64,000 nt of DNA from Elysia chlorotica (GCA_003991915.1 RQTK01000769.1:130960-194959); one strand, 5' to 3'. Positions 47,297 to 60,200 are shown, counted from the first letter of the stretch. Notes: generated by a model from the letters alone, not told the origin. Translations and numbers: made by a program.

Positions 47297-47557
47297 CCAA
47301 TGGGAATCGCTAGTTATAGTATATATAAATTATCCAATGGGAATCGCTAGTTATAGTATATATAAATTATCCAATGGGAATCGCTAGTTATAGTATATAT
47401 AAATTATCCAATGGGAATCGCTAGTTATAGTATATATAAATTATCCAATGGGAATCGCTAGTTATAGTATATATATAAATTATCCAATGGGAATCACTAG
47501 TTGTAGTATATATAAATTATCCAATGGGAATCACTAGTTGTAGTCTAATCTTTGAAG
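47297..47557 (+). repeat. 37-bp tandem array, 7 copies, each with CCAAT and TATA-like boxes
   Basis: Unit starts are at 47297, 47334, 47371, 47408, 47445, 47484 and 47521. Each reads CCAATGGGAATCGCTAGTTA, then TAGTATATATAAATTAT; the last two units have CAC and TTG variants, and one spacer is two bases longer. Every unit but the last thus has a CCAAT box about 25 bases before TATATAAA. No frame of interest. Confidence 0.95.
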
Positions 47558-47877
47558 ATAAAACCACATAACCTATTACATGTTTGTTTGTTTTTTTGTT
47601 CACTGTCAGATGTGCTTACCATGACGAGATCGACTGCTCCTATTGCTCCATGTCGATTGTGAAGAGACACAGGTAGGTCTAGTTCCAAGTCACCATGCAT
47701 GACTTTTTGTGAGGCAACCAGGGTGAATCGGGCACGAGTCGCAGATATAAGTTTTGAGCTTAAGCCTTTTAAGCAAAGAGAACCAGACTTTATTGATCTA
47801 CTTTTTACTTTGTTTAAAAATTTATATCTCTGGTTGTAGAAATGATAATCTTATTATATATTTGTGAATTGGTATGG

Positions 47878-48243
47878 ACCTTCCAGTCCTTCCTATCAAA
47901 CTCTAGTTCTCTCGGCCAGAGAGTATTTGGCTCAAATTGACATACTGTACTATCATTTTTGTACTTGTAGTTTTTATCAGTGGGGTAGGCTACCATACAC
48001 CAATCCACTCTTTTTTTTTTTTTTTTTTTTTAGCACAGCCACTGAATGTTGTAAGCGCGATTGGATGATAGCAATGGTTAGCTAACTAAGCTTACGGTCT
48101 ACAAGGAAAATGACTGACATAGCCATTCGTCTGTTGATTACACTAAAATAATAGCCTACATCATTCCTTTCAAAACGGTTCTGTTCAACCCAAATAACCC
48201 CTAGATACCAGCCTCGTTGACAATGGATAGCAATTAAGCGTGC
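47878..48243 (+). repeat. Dispersed repeat R1, copy 2
   Basis: Second copy of the repeat at 43394-43775, with a longer T run (48011-48031) and an indel-rich distal part, again ending CAATTAAGCGTGC. It directly adjoins the hAT-like element. Confidence 0.85.
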
Positions 48244-48249
48244 ATTAGG

Positions 48250-49740
48250 CATTTTTTCAAAACCGCGGTTCGCGGTTCCTCCCCTTGGTCTAACCGCTGG
48301 AGCCGGCTCGGAACCGGCTAAGATGAACTTCACCTTTCAACCACCGCTGAGAGCGGCTCGCTCTAGAAGCTTTGGTAAATGGCTTATGAGATGTATATTT
48401 CCGTGTAACCGTAAGAGCCGCGAGCAAGCCCGCCGAGCCGGTGAGATTGGCCTTTCACATAACTAGAGGTGAGGAACGGTGGTTGGCTTGATGATTCAAC
48501 CTCTCTCTTCCTTTCTCTGTCTGTCTGCGGCTGCGGCGAAGTGCATGATATAGCAAGTAGATTTAGGCCTCAATTAGCCTAATTTTCTTATGAACAGTAT
48601 TATTAGGCGTGTGACATGTGGCCAGTATAAATCGCTATGTGTCACAGACTAGAATGGATTGTGTACACATGCGTAGCTCTACTTACCAATCCTGTTGAAT
48701 AACAAATGGCCTAAATAAACGCACTTGGCTTTTTTTTAATATGGATGTTTGTGTCCTTCTCGGCTTCCTATCTTGTTTCTCTTCTCCTTGCAGCTCGAGT
48801 AATTACTGACTTCCTTGATACTGTATATCATGTTCTTATTTTTATGATACGTTTATCTTTCCTTTGTTTTTCGATCAGTCGAAATTTGATTTAAAAAAAT
48901 TCATAACTAGATCTAGTCTTGAGGTCTAGATCTATCCGTTCTAATCACGTTTGTTTGTATTTTCAATCTCCTCTCTTTTCCATTTAACCTTGTTTTCTTG
49001 GAGATATAAATTATGATTCATAACACGTGTTTTGTATAAATGAAATTGTTTCACATAAAAGTTAGATACTGTTGACTGATGTTTATAGATTGGTATATTT
49101 TTTAATCTTGTTTTTCATTTTGCATTTTTCAAAACACGGATACAAGTGGCCGAAAGTCAAAGAGCCTAGTAGCATAATATGGGACTTCTTTGAAAGGAAT
49201 GATAAAACTGACGTGTAAAATCGTTGCTGCAAGACAAAGACACCCCCTCCCCTCCTGCATCCCTTCTAACCAGTCTAAATTAAGTTTTAGAGTCAGACGC
49301 ATTGTCGCATAGAGGAATCGGCAAACGACTGCAGACAATGTGGGACAAAGTATTATGACGGGAAGGGGAGAGGCGGCGGGCTTGTTGTCATCGCCTTGCT
49401 GCAACCAGCTAGGCTTTCACGGTCACAAGAAAACTTTATCTCTGAAGTCAATCGACGCTTTGGTTAACGGTTAACCGCGGCTTGACAACGGCTACTCTTA
49501 AACTTTGTCTCTGCAGTCCTTTAACAACAAGATAGAGAGGAGCCAGTCAATTCCAACGGTTAGCCGTTGCTCGCAGTTGAAGACGTGGTCGCGCTGAACA
49601 CTCGTCTCATAAGGAATTAACTAATAAAATATCGCAGTCGCAGTCGCAACCGGCTCGCCAGAGGCTGCAACCGCACCATCAGTGCACATGGCTCAACCGT
49701 TCGAGCCGGTTAAATTCTTCGGTTGATCCTTTGATTCTGA
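48250..49740 (+). mobile_element. hAT-like DNA transposon remnant with BED finger trace
   Basis: Both ends are dense in AACCG/CGGTT and GAGCCGG motifs in opposing orientation (48260-48490 and 49455-49725), as in hAT subterminal repeats. Between them, the + strand at 49131-49230 reads YKWPKVKEPSSIIWDFFERN then DKTDV, a stop and NRCCKTKT, matching the S-x-x-W-x-x-F start of a BED-type zinc finger. The rest of the transposase is gone. Exact ends and target duplication could not be fixed. Confidence 0.5.
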
Positions 49741-50069
49741 TCCTAGTTCCGAATCCAGAACATCAGCAATTGTCGACTAATGTCATAATGATCCAGTACT
49801 CTTACACAAAAGAGTAAGGTTTGTTCCCTCTTTGGGTTTGTTAATTGTTTTCCCGTATCCGGCATCCGCTCCCAGCGGCAAGTTCAACTGCAAGTTACAG
49901 ATCTTCGAATCTGTAAATTAAAATCTAGATATAGATATCGACCTAATTCTAAGTGTAAGTAAACTTAAGAGATCTATAACTAACCATAATCATTTTTTTA
50001 GTCTGTCTTAAAAAGAAAAGATACTGTTTGGATTCATACACTTAATATTTGGGCACTCTTACTATCTCT

Positions 50070-50212
50070 AGATCTAGAGTCTAGATCTAGATCTAGACTT
50101 AGACCCTAGATTCTAGACTCTTTTCTAGATCTAGATTTAGATCTAGATCTAGAGTAGGCCTAGCACAAAGTGCCAAACATGACGTAGATCTAGATCTAGA
50201 TCTAGCTTATGT
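50070..50212. repeat. AGATCT-rich simple repeat cluster
   Basis: Several blocks of overlapping TCTAGATCTAGA hexamers interspersed with a TAGGCCTA palindrome at 50155-50162. Confidence 0.9.
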
Positions 50213-50329
50213 CTCGTTGTAAGCCTTCTTATTCTTATATTGTTACGACGAGACATAAGCTTCGTCTTGTTTGTGCATTCTACCCGTAATCTAGAATGAG
50301 GGCCTAGTCTTAGTCCTTAGAGTTTAGTG

Positions 50330-50640
50330 GTAACGAACAATGTTTACAAACGTATCAAAGCATCCATGGATCAATATATTCTGAAATATAAATCTAGCTC
50401 ACAGAGAAAACACTCCTTGAGTTTTCTTGTCCCTAGCCTGTGGGCGATCAAATGTGTGGGTGGTTGGGATTCGATTACATCAATTGGAGTCAGCGAATCC
50501 GTGGAGAGAGAGACAAACCGACAAAGCAAGGGAGTGTGAAAGATACAGAGAGAGACTTGAGTTGGTTGCTTAACAAATTGCCCAATTTTATGTGCTTGTC
50601 TATCTTCGTCCCCGCCCGCATTGTACGCATGTTATAAACA
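50330..50640 (+). repeat. Dispersed repeat, LINE-end-like
   Basis: The + strand frame at 50327-50539 includes SSSQRKHSLSFLVPSLWAIK, shared in part with 40.23 kb. Position and composition resemble the C-terminal end of a LINE ORF2, but no reverse transcriptase lies next to it. Confidence 0.4.
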
Positions 50641-50699
50641 ACTGAATGCAGATATTTTATATATATTGTTCAATTTAAATTTAAATAATGGAACTTCGC

Positions 50700-50700
<1 letters not shown>

Positions 50701-50776
<76 letters not shown>
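50701..50776 (+). repeat. (ACT)n microsatellite
   Basis: About 25 ACT triplets followed by degenerate GCC/ACC triplets. Confidence 0.97.
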
Positions 50777-50877
50777 GCCACTAACACCACCGCCAACACT
50801 GTAACTAGTTCTTTTCATTTCATTTTTCTTCATTTATAATGTTCTCCTTTGGACGCTTTCTACATTATTTAATTATT

Positions 50878-50977
50878 TGTTCTTTGAGAGATCCTAGATT
50901 TCCTTTCTACTCAAAACTATAATAATTTGTTCTTTGAGAGATCCTAGATTGCCTTTCTACTCAAAACTATTGGATTA
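50878..50977 (+). repeat. 50-bp tandem duplication
   Basis: TCTTTGAGAGATCCTAGATT recurs at 50881 and 50931, with TTTCTACTCAAAACTAT following both. Confidence 0.93.
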
Positions 50978-51241
50978 TCCTATCTGTGGACCTCTCTATC
51001 TCTCTCTTTCTCTCTCTCACTCTCCCTTCCTTCCCTCCTTCCTGCACCTGAATCTAGATAAATACACACACACACACACTAATTTTAGCTCAAACTCTAT
51101 GATGTTTTATGCTTGTAATGTGAGTATTACACCTAGTAGTTCATATAGTGTTTCCCTTGTACACTTGCAATTTGCTTAAATTTTTATGTCAAGACGATCC
51201 TAGAATCTACACATCTACTAATCAGTATTCTATCTCCAACT

Positions 51242-51289
<48 letters not shown>

Positions 51290-51497
51290 ACATCTTTAAA
51301 TTCTTTTTGTAAATTTACGCAACTGTTAATAATGAACTCAACAAAATAATCCATAAATAGTCCCTCAAGATCTAAAAATTAAATTCTTAGGGGTGATGAT
51401 TATAACAAAAAACTGTAAATGTGAAACAGAAGACTAGAATAGGTAGGAAAAGCCATACAAACCTTTCAAAAAATGAAACATCCTGATAGCAAACTTT
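50978..51497 (+). repeat. Third, diverged copy of the 43.9/45.0 kb repeat
   Basis: It follows copy 1 from GGATTATCCTATCTGTGGAC through CAAATTTACGCAACTGTTAA-like sequence to CATCCTGATAGCAAACT, including the right flank of copy 1. It lacks the 342-base CRE-bearing insert and has a longer (CT)n at 51243-51289. Confidence 0.88.
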
Positions 51498-51972
51498 CAG
51501 TATCATGAGAGTTTCATATATTGTCCTGATTTACAAACTCGTGGAAAAGAGTAACCTTGTTTTGGTGAGAGAACAATTCTAATTACTTTGATAGCCTTCA
51601 TCGCAGGTCTCCTCTTCTTTTACTTGCTACAGCTTTTTTTTCTTTCTCATGATTAGGGTGAAAGTGAATACAAAGTTTGGTTTGCAAATTTTAGGTATTT
51701 ATTCAAGGTACTTAGCTAAAACTTTGTCCTCATAGCATATATTCTAAAATTTTTTGCTTGAGATTTCAATTATGAATACTATTTCATCATGGTATATCTC
51801 ATTGTTAATGACATAATTTTTTAATGTTTTTTATTCTATTACCAGAGCCATCAAAGAACTACAGCTGTATTTCAATCAAGCGAGAATGTTATGACAGCGT
51901 TCAAGGATTGTGTTGAGCATACGCACATTTTGTGTGTGTATGTGTTTGTACTGAAATACATGGAATATAACA

Positions 51973-52021
51973 ATGGAATCTGAATCAAATCCAAGAACGG
52001 CAACGCCAACTGTTTTGAAAG
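51973..52021 (+). CDS. MCPH1: MCPH1 coding exon 1 (16 codons plus one base)
   Basis: MESESNPRTATPTVLK, then the first base of Gly17; donor AAAG|GTTGGC. It is too short to stand out alone. It was placed because phase 1 matches exon 2, the peptide sits where human MCPH1 has its short N-terminal leader before VVAYVEV, and the ATG context is good. Confidence 0.68.
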
Positions 52022-55000
52022 GTTGGCTGAATGTCTCTTATTTTGCCTAATCAGAAGGCAGTGAGGTTTACAAAGTCATTCTATCTACATAGAACAATAC
52101 GAACCTATAAAACTTTCCCAGAAAATAAAAATAGTTAATAAGCACTTAAGTACCATCTAGTTTGTGCCTTTTTCCTCTTTCATTTGGACTTCATAAGTTC
52201 CTCTTTGCAGAGTATGTGATGCCTTAAACCTGAAATGGCATGTAGAACTAGTTGTATACTATAGAAAAAAGGAAATGGGCACTTCAGTCTTTCTATTATA
52301 TATATTATTTACATTTTGGGCAATATTTTTGCTTGTTTTAAAACATACAACCCCTTCCTCATATTATCAACTTTATATAGTTTTATATTGTCATAATATG
52401 ATTAAGACTAAGATGAAGTAACAAAGGCATTTATAAGAAATTGAATATTTCTAAAAGTGAATTTTTAGATAGAAATTGAAATCATATATATTTGAAAAGT
52501 ACTTACAATGTTATCTAGGCTAGATCTATCTAAGTTTAGTTAACCCATTAACTAGCTCGGCACGCCACTTCACTGCCCTGCTGTGAAAGAACTACTGGTT
52601 CCGCTCGCGGCTACTTCACTGACTTAGCACCTCCAAACTTGGCACTGCTGGGTGCTGAGTAACTGCCACTTGTAGTGGGTCTTCTTTCGTTCTTATTCCT
52701 CCTTTTTCAATCACGTGAGAAACTTTTGATTTGGTGTACAAGCTCTTAAAATGTCAACCAATGAAATCAATGAGTAGTTTGGAGGATTCTCTGCCTCCTA
52801 GTCACATTATGACTGTTATATGACTGATAATAGCCTGGATCTCTAAGAAAGGAAAGGGCTGAGGAACGAGCAAAACAACCCCCGTAGAGATCTTGGGTAA
52901 CCTAGCGGTGTTTAGTCCCAGTGTATAAAGACGGTTGAAGAATTGATGTAGGGGAAGATGGTGATAAATGTCATACTTTGACTGATTCACATAGAGGTGT
53001 TAAACGTTGCCCCACAAGACATAAAAAGATACTCACACCCACACATACACACATTCACTTTTACACTGCATTGAGTTTATTTGGATAGTAGACCAACACG
53101 TACCGTAGCTGCCTGTGCTTCGATTGATAATCTTTGATCATTACCACCTCATGAAAACTCCGTCTGTTGTGGCCTACATTCTCAAGCAGACTGTGCGATA
53201 CTCGACAGGTGTAAAAAAATCTGATATTTTTTTTTAGAAATTTGTGGGATGTAAATCTAATTAAATTTAAATATTAGCGTTAGCTTAGTAGGGGAATTAA
53301 GATAGCTCAGTCTCCAATGCTCTTGACTGAGGAACAGAAGGTCCAAGGTTCAAATCTTTTGTGTTGCCGCTTTTTTTCCTACCTACCCCTTTCCGTCCAT
53401 CTCTTTAGGAAACCTATGGGACGTAACGTTAACTTAATGATTGCATTTTTAGCAATATAACTATAAGGCGCCAGATATCTCTAGTATTATTGCTCTGGAT
53501 TGACGAGTAGGAGGCCAAGGGCTCAATCCTCAGCTACAAGGGCTCTAAACACATAACCCTTTCAGCCAAGAGACACACAGGAATAATTTTGTTCCATGTA
53601 ACAAACGATTTGGTCTGAAACATACCACACCCACAGCTATTTAAAGTAATTACTTGGCTCTCCTTTATTCCTCCCATATGATTAGTAATAAGCGATTATT
53701 AAAAAACAGAAATAAACAGTGAAATCAACCAACTCTCAGTGCAATGGAAATAGATCTATATAGTTTTATGAACTCATAACTAGAAATAATGAGAAAAAAA
53801 TATTGGTGGTAACAGCGCAATGCTCATTTAACCAGGTGGACAGAACTGCTTCACCCCATTTTTTCATACCCAGACTGGTTATGCCCGTTGGGAGGCCTTC
53901 AAAGTGCCAAATGGGTTAATAAATAAATTTAGTTTATTTGAAATCATGTTAGCAAACTGCTTCTCAAGCTGCCTTGCCCCCCCATCCCCCCCCCCCTTTC
54001 CTTCTGTTTCACTTATTTAAATATGTTTCCAGTGCTGCCAACAAAGATTAAAATTTGCTATAATATTCTTTAACATAGGAGAGGACATGGTTTAAAACAC
54101 ATTTGGCTAAAATGTCCTTTTATTCCCAATAACAGGTGTAGTTGCATTTGTAGAAGTTCGCAGTAGTAATGACAACCGTAGTGCAGCTATCGCCCATGAG
54201 CTATCACAGCTTGGTGCGAAAGTGGAACCAACATTCTCTGATGAAGTCACTCATGTTGTGTACAAGGAGGGCCTTAAAAGGACATGGAACAGAGCAACTA
54301 AACGTGGTGTACCTATGGTGTCTGTCTCTTGGATAGACAGGTTAGTTATACTTTGAAAGCAATTAAGTATTGCACTTAGGTTTTCAAACTTATAAAATTA
54401 GGAAAGTGACTTAACCCTAGTAATATTTTACAAAAATATCTGAAATTCAATTTTTGCTCCAGCGTCACAAACATTTAAAATCAATCCAAATGTTCAAACT
54501 AAATTTGAAGATAAAGATGGGCTGAAAAGGAATGGTATACAAATAATAATGTTCCATTTACAATGAATCTGAAATGATCTAATATCAGTTTAGCAACAGA
54601 TCCAAAATAAAAAATCCAAAACAAATCATTTTTTAGGTAAACAATATTATCAAACAATTTTTAATTACAATTCATAAGTGTTTGTTTTTCTTATTTTTCA
54701 GCTGTAAACAACATATGATGCGCATGCCAGAGTCATCTTTCCCTGCCTTGCTGCCTGAAGAATCAAACAGTCCGCTTGTGCGCATCAATTATACAAGCCG
54801 TTGGAAAGCAAGTGTTCAATTTATTTATTCACCAATCAAATTTATACACTCACCAATATTAATGACCCATTTATTAAAAAAACCCCAACTAAATGGTAAT
54901 GCATTGTAATGTTAGCAAGTAAATGGTAATGCATTGTAATGTTAGCACAATAACAATAGTTTAACAACATCGAAAAACAAGCAGCTAACATTCTTTTCTT

Positions 55001-57224
55001 CTCCCCATGCATAGAAAATGAGATCAATGCAGCCATGTGACTTTGAGGAAGAGGTTGCCAGGAGTGCTGAAAGAGGAGAGAAAAAGAGAAAGAGGGTTTT
55101 GATGGCCAATAGATTCAAACTGTCAGAGGAAGCAACGCCCAACTCATCTCCTGTTCCCATTTTGGCAATGGAAACACAACCTAGATCATTGGTGGGTTTT
55201 CAATTAATTTTCGGAGGGTTTTATTCTTCGTTCGGTTTAAATTGTCAAGGATCTGATCTCTGCCTTTTTTTTTTAAATTTCCAGGGGTAGAGTTTGGTGC
55301 TTGAAAAGTGGAGTTCACTTTTAATGAGGAAAACCACATATTGATTATATCAGCATTGTAGAGGACTGAAGTAAATTTTTTTACTCCATCCCTTTCCCCC
55401 ATGGCATTCTTATACAGTTAAACGAAACGAAGCCTGAAAATTTGAATTTCTCATAAATCAAATTTTGCGAGAGAGTAATTATTTTTCTTCCTCTTTGGCT
55501 CTATTAAAATCAGACTCCTAATTTGAAATGTTTCTGGTTTGATTCTCTTAATTCAAAGCTCACACCACCAAAAGGCCATTCTAAAGTACTCCTTGTCAAG
55601 CCAAATTTCAATGCTTATTGCTGCCCAAGACATGCCTTTAAAATAAATGAAGTTGGTAGAGGGTTGCTTTAGAAAGAAATAATAGAAAGCTATCATAAAT
55701 GCATTTTTTTCAAGACTTATTTAAAGACTTGTGGTTCGGGCATGTCCTTTTCTATATTTGAAATTTTCTTAATTCGAAGTTTAGGTCTATTCCCAAGCAA
55801 ATTTGAGTTATATGAGGTTTCCACTGTAAGTAAAACGATTTGTCTTGATGGTCCAACCCTAACATACTGTGGTATGTGTGCCTTTTTGTTTCTCTAGCCT
55901 TTTTTTTTCTTTCAACATTTCTATTTGTGTTCCTCCTTGGTACACTGATAATAGAGTGAAAATGAATTTTAAAGAAAGACATTTGCTAAGAATTTCTGTA
56001 TCTTGCCCTGAGAATTTTAAATGTGGAAATAAAGCAATCATTTGAACACAATGGAAGACCACAATGGAAAAATCAGACAAGTCACATTTGACAACTTTCA
56101 AGATAATTCAATTTTAAGTTTTAAAATGCTCTCTATTCATCAGTTTCTGCAGGATCTACCTAGAACCTTTTCAGTACTAAAATAACGTTTTTTGAATTGA
56201 ATACCTTCTGGAGATGCAAGAAAAAGATCTGCTTTGTAAGCTAAGGTGCAAAACTAAATTATATCCAAATTGGTGACATATCTGGTTTTTCCACTGTGGC
56301 CTTCAATTTTTGGGACAGGGGTATTTTCAATTGTTTTCAATGTCTTATAATTGTGTCAAACTTTTAAAGGTATTGAGTCATCATTTGACCTCTGCTAAAA
56401 TGTTCATCCTGTTTACCTCTGAAATTTAGCCCTACCTTTAGTATTGGTTTACCCAATCACAATAATTTCTGTCTTGTCTCAGCAGTTTGGAGCAAGTTCT
56501 CAATTTGGCTCCCCTGTTCCAGACACCCCTCCAAGCATGAAAGAACGACTGGAACGCATGAGACGGGAACAAATGAATGGTATTAATCATCATTTTTTAA
56601 CATTTGCAATACACAAGCTATGTAAAATGTTTCATTTAAAGCAATATGTTTCAGAATTATGTGTGGTGAAACTATAAACATCCTCCTTCATGCTTTTTTT
56701 TTTTTTTAACAGTGCTTCGGGATGAGTTTTCAGTCCAAACTCCAAAAGTATTTAATGAAATGCCTCTGCAGAAACGTTTATTTGGTGAGTATTTTCCAAT
56801 CATTTTGCTATGAAATGTATTGTTTATGGGGCAGTCCCATTATAACTGAAGTTTTATTTATAACAATTTTTTTTTTTAAACATTTTTTTGTTGAAAATGT
56901 ATTTTGTTGATACAAAAGTTGAAAACCATAATTTTGTATCAACAAAAATGTATAAGTGGCTCCTTCCAAGCCAATACAAAGGAAGCAGAGAAATTGTGTT
57001 TGCTGTGAATGTTTCATATTTCCATGTTTAAGAGAAAATGCATGAAAACATCACTAACATGGCCAAAAATATCATGCTGTTAGAGGCAATCTTTTTGCTT
57101 CGTTTATTACAGAGAATTAAAATCTAGGTTTTAGTAATAGAATTTTTTCTTTAAATCTAATGCCAATTTAAAACAATAGAGATGTATATGATATGAAATT
57201 GCATTAACTTTTGTTCTCTCTCTC

Positions 57225-57265
<41 letters not shown>

Positions 57266-60200
57266 ATTTCTTTCTTCCCCCTTCACTCAGAGAGACTGGC
57301 TAGTGACTTTACCTCAACTGGAACGAGCAGTGATGAGGAGCAACAGCATGCCTCTGACATTGTTAAAAAACTGATTCATAGATTAGACTCTGATGATGGA
57401 GGAAACACAAGCAGGGAAGGCTTGAGTTTCAAGCCACTTATTTCAGGATGTACATTGAATTTACAAAAGAATTTATCTGGTGTGAATGATTCTCCAAACA
57501 CATCAACTATTAAACAGAATCACAGGCGCAGTTTGAGAAAATCTTCAGGTAAAGCCATGCTCACCGCTGATATATCTGCTTGTGGAGAGCCAATGGAGGA
57601 AGACCCAATCAAGAAACCTAAAGCTCAACAGCATGACAAAAGGAAGTTAGTTTCACATAGTCCTCCTCTTGCCTTGTCACCTAAAGATATTAACATTTGT
57701 ACAACAAAGGAAACCGTGCCTCAGGTTTGTTCATCATCACAAAAGTCACACAGTGATAAAAGCTTTGGTCAGGACACTGTGCTTGACTTGGTGGACAATG
57801 CTGCTAACAAGGCCTCTATAGAAAGGGAATGTGAGAATTCTGGTCTTCAATCCAAACAAAGACGGAGATCATGTAGAAATTTATTAAAATCTAAGCATTG
57901 TCCAGGGATAAAATCATTTGACAGAGATGACATAGGTCCAAAATTAACAAAAGATAATGTTGATGTGCCTTCTTCAGAATCACTGAAGAAAAAGAGAAAT
58001 TTGTATACAGAGCCTGTCCTTGACGCATCTTTACCAAAACCATCACAGTCAAAGAGGGTGAACGGTGACATTGCATCAAAAGTTTCTGATCTTGCATTTT
58101 TGTTTGGGACATCAGAGAATGATAGCCCATTGCCTTCAAAAACAGTGAGTAACCGAAGGAAAAAGAAATCATCAGCCTCTAACAACAAGAGGCACTATGC
58201 ATTTTCAGAACGGAAATCTATATGTGATCAGAGCTCCAACGAGTCGTCGTCAAATGAAGCTTTAAGTAATTCTATGTCTATTATGTATGGAAATGATACA
58301 CTCTCATCTTCTGAAAAAAGATTTAACACTAGCAGGAGAAGCATACATGAGTTTCGCCTCTCAGAAAAGCCATTAAAAAGAACCCAAAATGGGAAGATTT
58401 CAGAAAAATCTAAGCTTGATCAGATAAAAGAATCGGAGCCAGCGTTAAAAACCCCAGAAGCTGGAGGTTACCAAGCTGCAGCAAATGGCTTGGCAAAGTC
58501 ACGAGCAGGGAATTCTAAAAGAACTCGAGACTCTGGCTCATCTTGTGACAGTGTTGAGGCTAATTCATCTAAAAAACAGAAGTTATTTTCATCAGACGGC
58601 GAAGACCGGTTTTCCTCCCCTCAGCAACTCCGCAATGTCCAACCTCGCCTGCGCCACGCCCGCTCGCTAGTGATGGAACCCGCCCTAGTGTCCACGGCAG
58701 GAGTACACTATTCTCTCGTGGTGACCAGTCTGCACAGAGAGTGAGCCAATAAGAATAATAATAATAATAACATTAACAACAACAACCACCTCTTGATCAT
58801 AATTCTCTCTCAATTATCATCTTATTATCCTAGAACTATTATTGCAAATAAAAAACATTAAAAAATATATCAATTTATCATATTTTGTCTTAATTTTAAC
58901 CATTCTTTTTAATGGTCAGAAAAAGTAATGCAGGGTCGAGAAGAGTTACTGTATATTATACTTAAGCATAAATCCTTCCTTTTTTGTTGTTGTATTACTT
59001 TGTTCACATTTGAGAAAACTATGTTCAAATAGTAAGGGGCGTGTACTTTATTTTGTTATAATAAATGCATGGCCAATCTATTTTTTGTATTTGCTGCAGT
59101 CATTTTTGTTTTATATGGGTATGGTTAAAACCAAGAGAAAGGTAGGAAATAATATTCAAGCCAAACTGTGCACAATCTTTATATTTTTTTTCCGTCCTTA
59201 TAGGCAGATAATTTGCAACTCTTTAATATTATACCAAATGATAGATATGAAATGGAAACAAAGTGAGAACCACAAAAGGAAAAAAGACATGTATGACTTT
59301 GCATTCATGATCTAACATTATTTAATTAATCATGTCTTTAGTTGCGTATACTTTTTTACTTTCCAAATATAAAAGATATATGGCATGTTATTGATATAAA
59401 TTTCCTACCCCTGTGTCAATATTACCAGTGAGCAGGAGCTGGTGTACTCTGTGTTGAAGAAGCTTGGAGTATTCCGCCTGACTAACACGGTAGACTGGTC
59501 CAGCACTCACATTGTGTGTGGGGAACCAAGGAGAACTCTTAATCTTCTAAAGGCTATTGCTCAAGGATGCTGGATCTTGTCAAAAGAATGGGTAACAATA
59601 TGTGTGGAATTTGTTTTTTCGTGTTGTATGTTAATCATTAAATGAGGTGCATTATTGAGGTAAAAAAAAACCCAACATTTATAGAAAAATGTTCTAGAAG
59701 TCACATGGATCCTACGCCAGACTAAAAAGTTACAGAGGTATATCTTGAGGATTTTTCTTAGATAATTAATCAATTTAAGTGCTTGGCTGTATACTTGCAA
59801 GGAATATTAAATCTTCATACCTTTGGCTTTTTACCCTTTACTAGAAACACATGTGTCCATTACAAAAAAGTTAAAAGGCACAACGGTGAAAGGTAATATA
59901 TAAGAATAATTTTATATTTTCATTTGTTTGTGTAACTTTGTACCTTTCCTTACGGATTTTCTATACAGGTTTTCAAATCATTAGAAGCAGGGACATGGCT
60001 GGCGGAGGAAAATTTTGAAATGTACAAAGAGTTGCCTGTTGTGAAGGTACACATGCAAGTGTGAAATGAATATTCATTTTTTAATACCTTATTTTTTTCT
60101 TCTTTTGTAATAAAAGTAATGATTCTTAATCAGAGGAAGCAACCTCCATGTCTAGCAGATAAGAGTTGGGTTTTCTGGTCATCAGAAATTCAATGAGGCC

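Larger units (their letters stand above)
40460..51972. other. Repeat-dominated intergenic zone between the divergent genes LAPTM4 and MCPH1
   Basis: No conserved coding exon was recognised on either strand across 11.5 kb. Promoters of both genes must lie towards its two ends. Stretches without any named element (about 40930-42060, 43200-43390, 46920-47290, 49740-50070 and 51500-51970) are AT-rich, and I see nothing further in them. Confidence 0.6.

Noticed and set aside
47297..47557. CRISPR-like array
   Set aside because: Units are contiguous with no unique spacers, in an animal genome; it is a simple tandem repeat.
53295..53365. Functional tRNA gene
   Set aside because: Promoter boxes at the right spacing, but no convincing acceptor stem.
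57847..58188. - strand frames opposite MCPH1 exon 7
   Set aside because: Shadows of the real coding strand.
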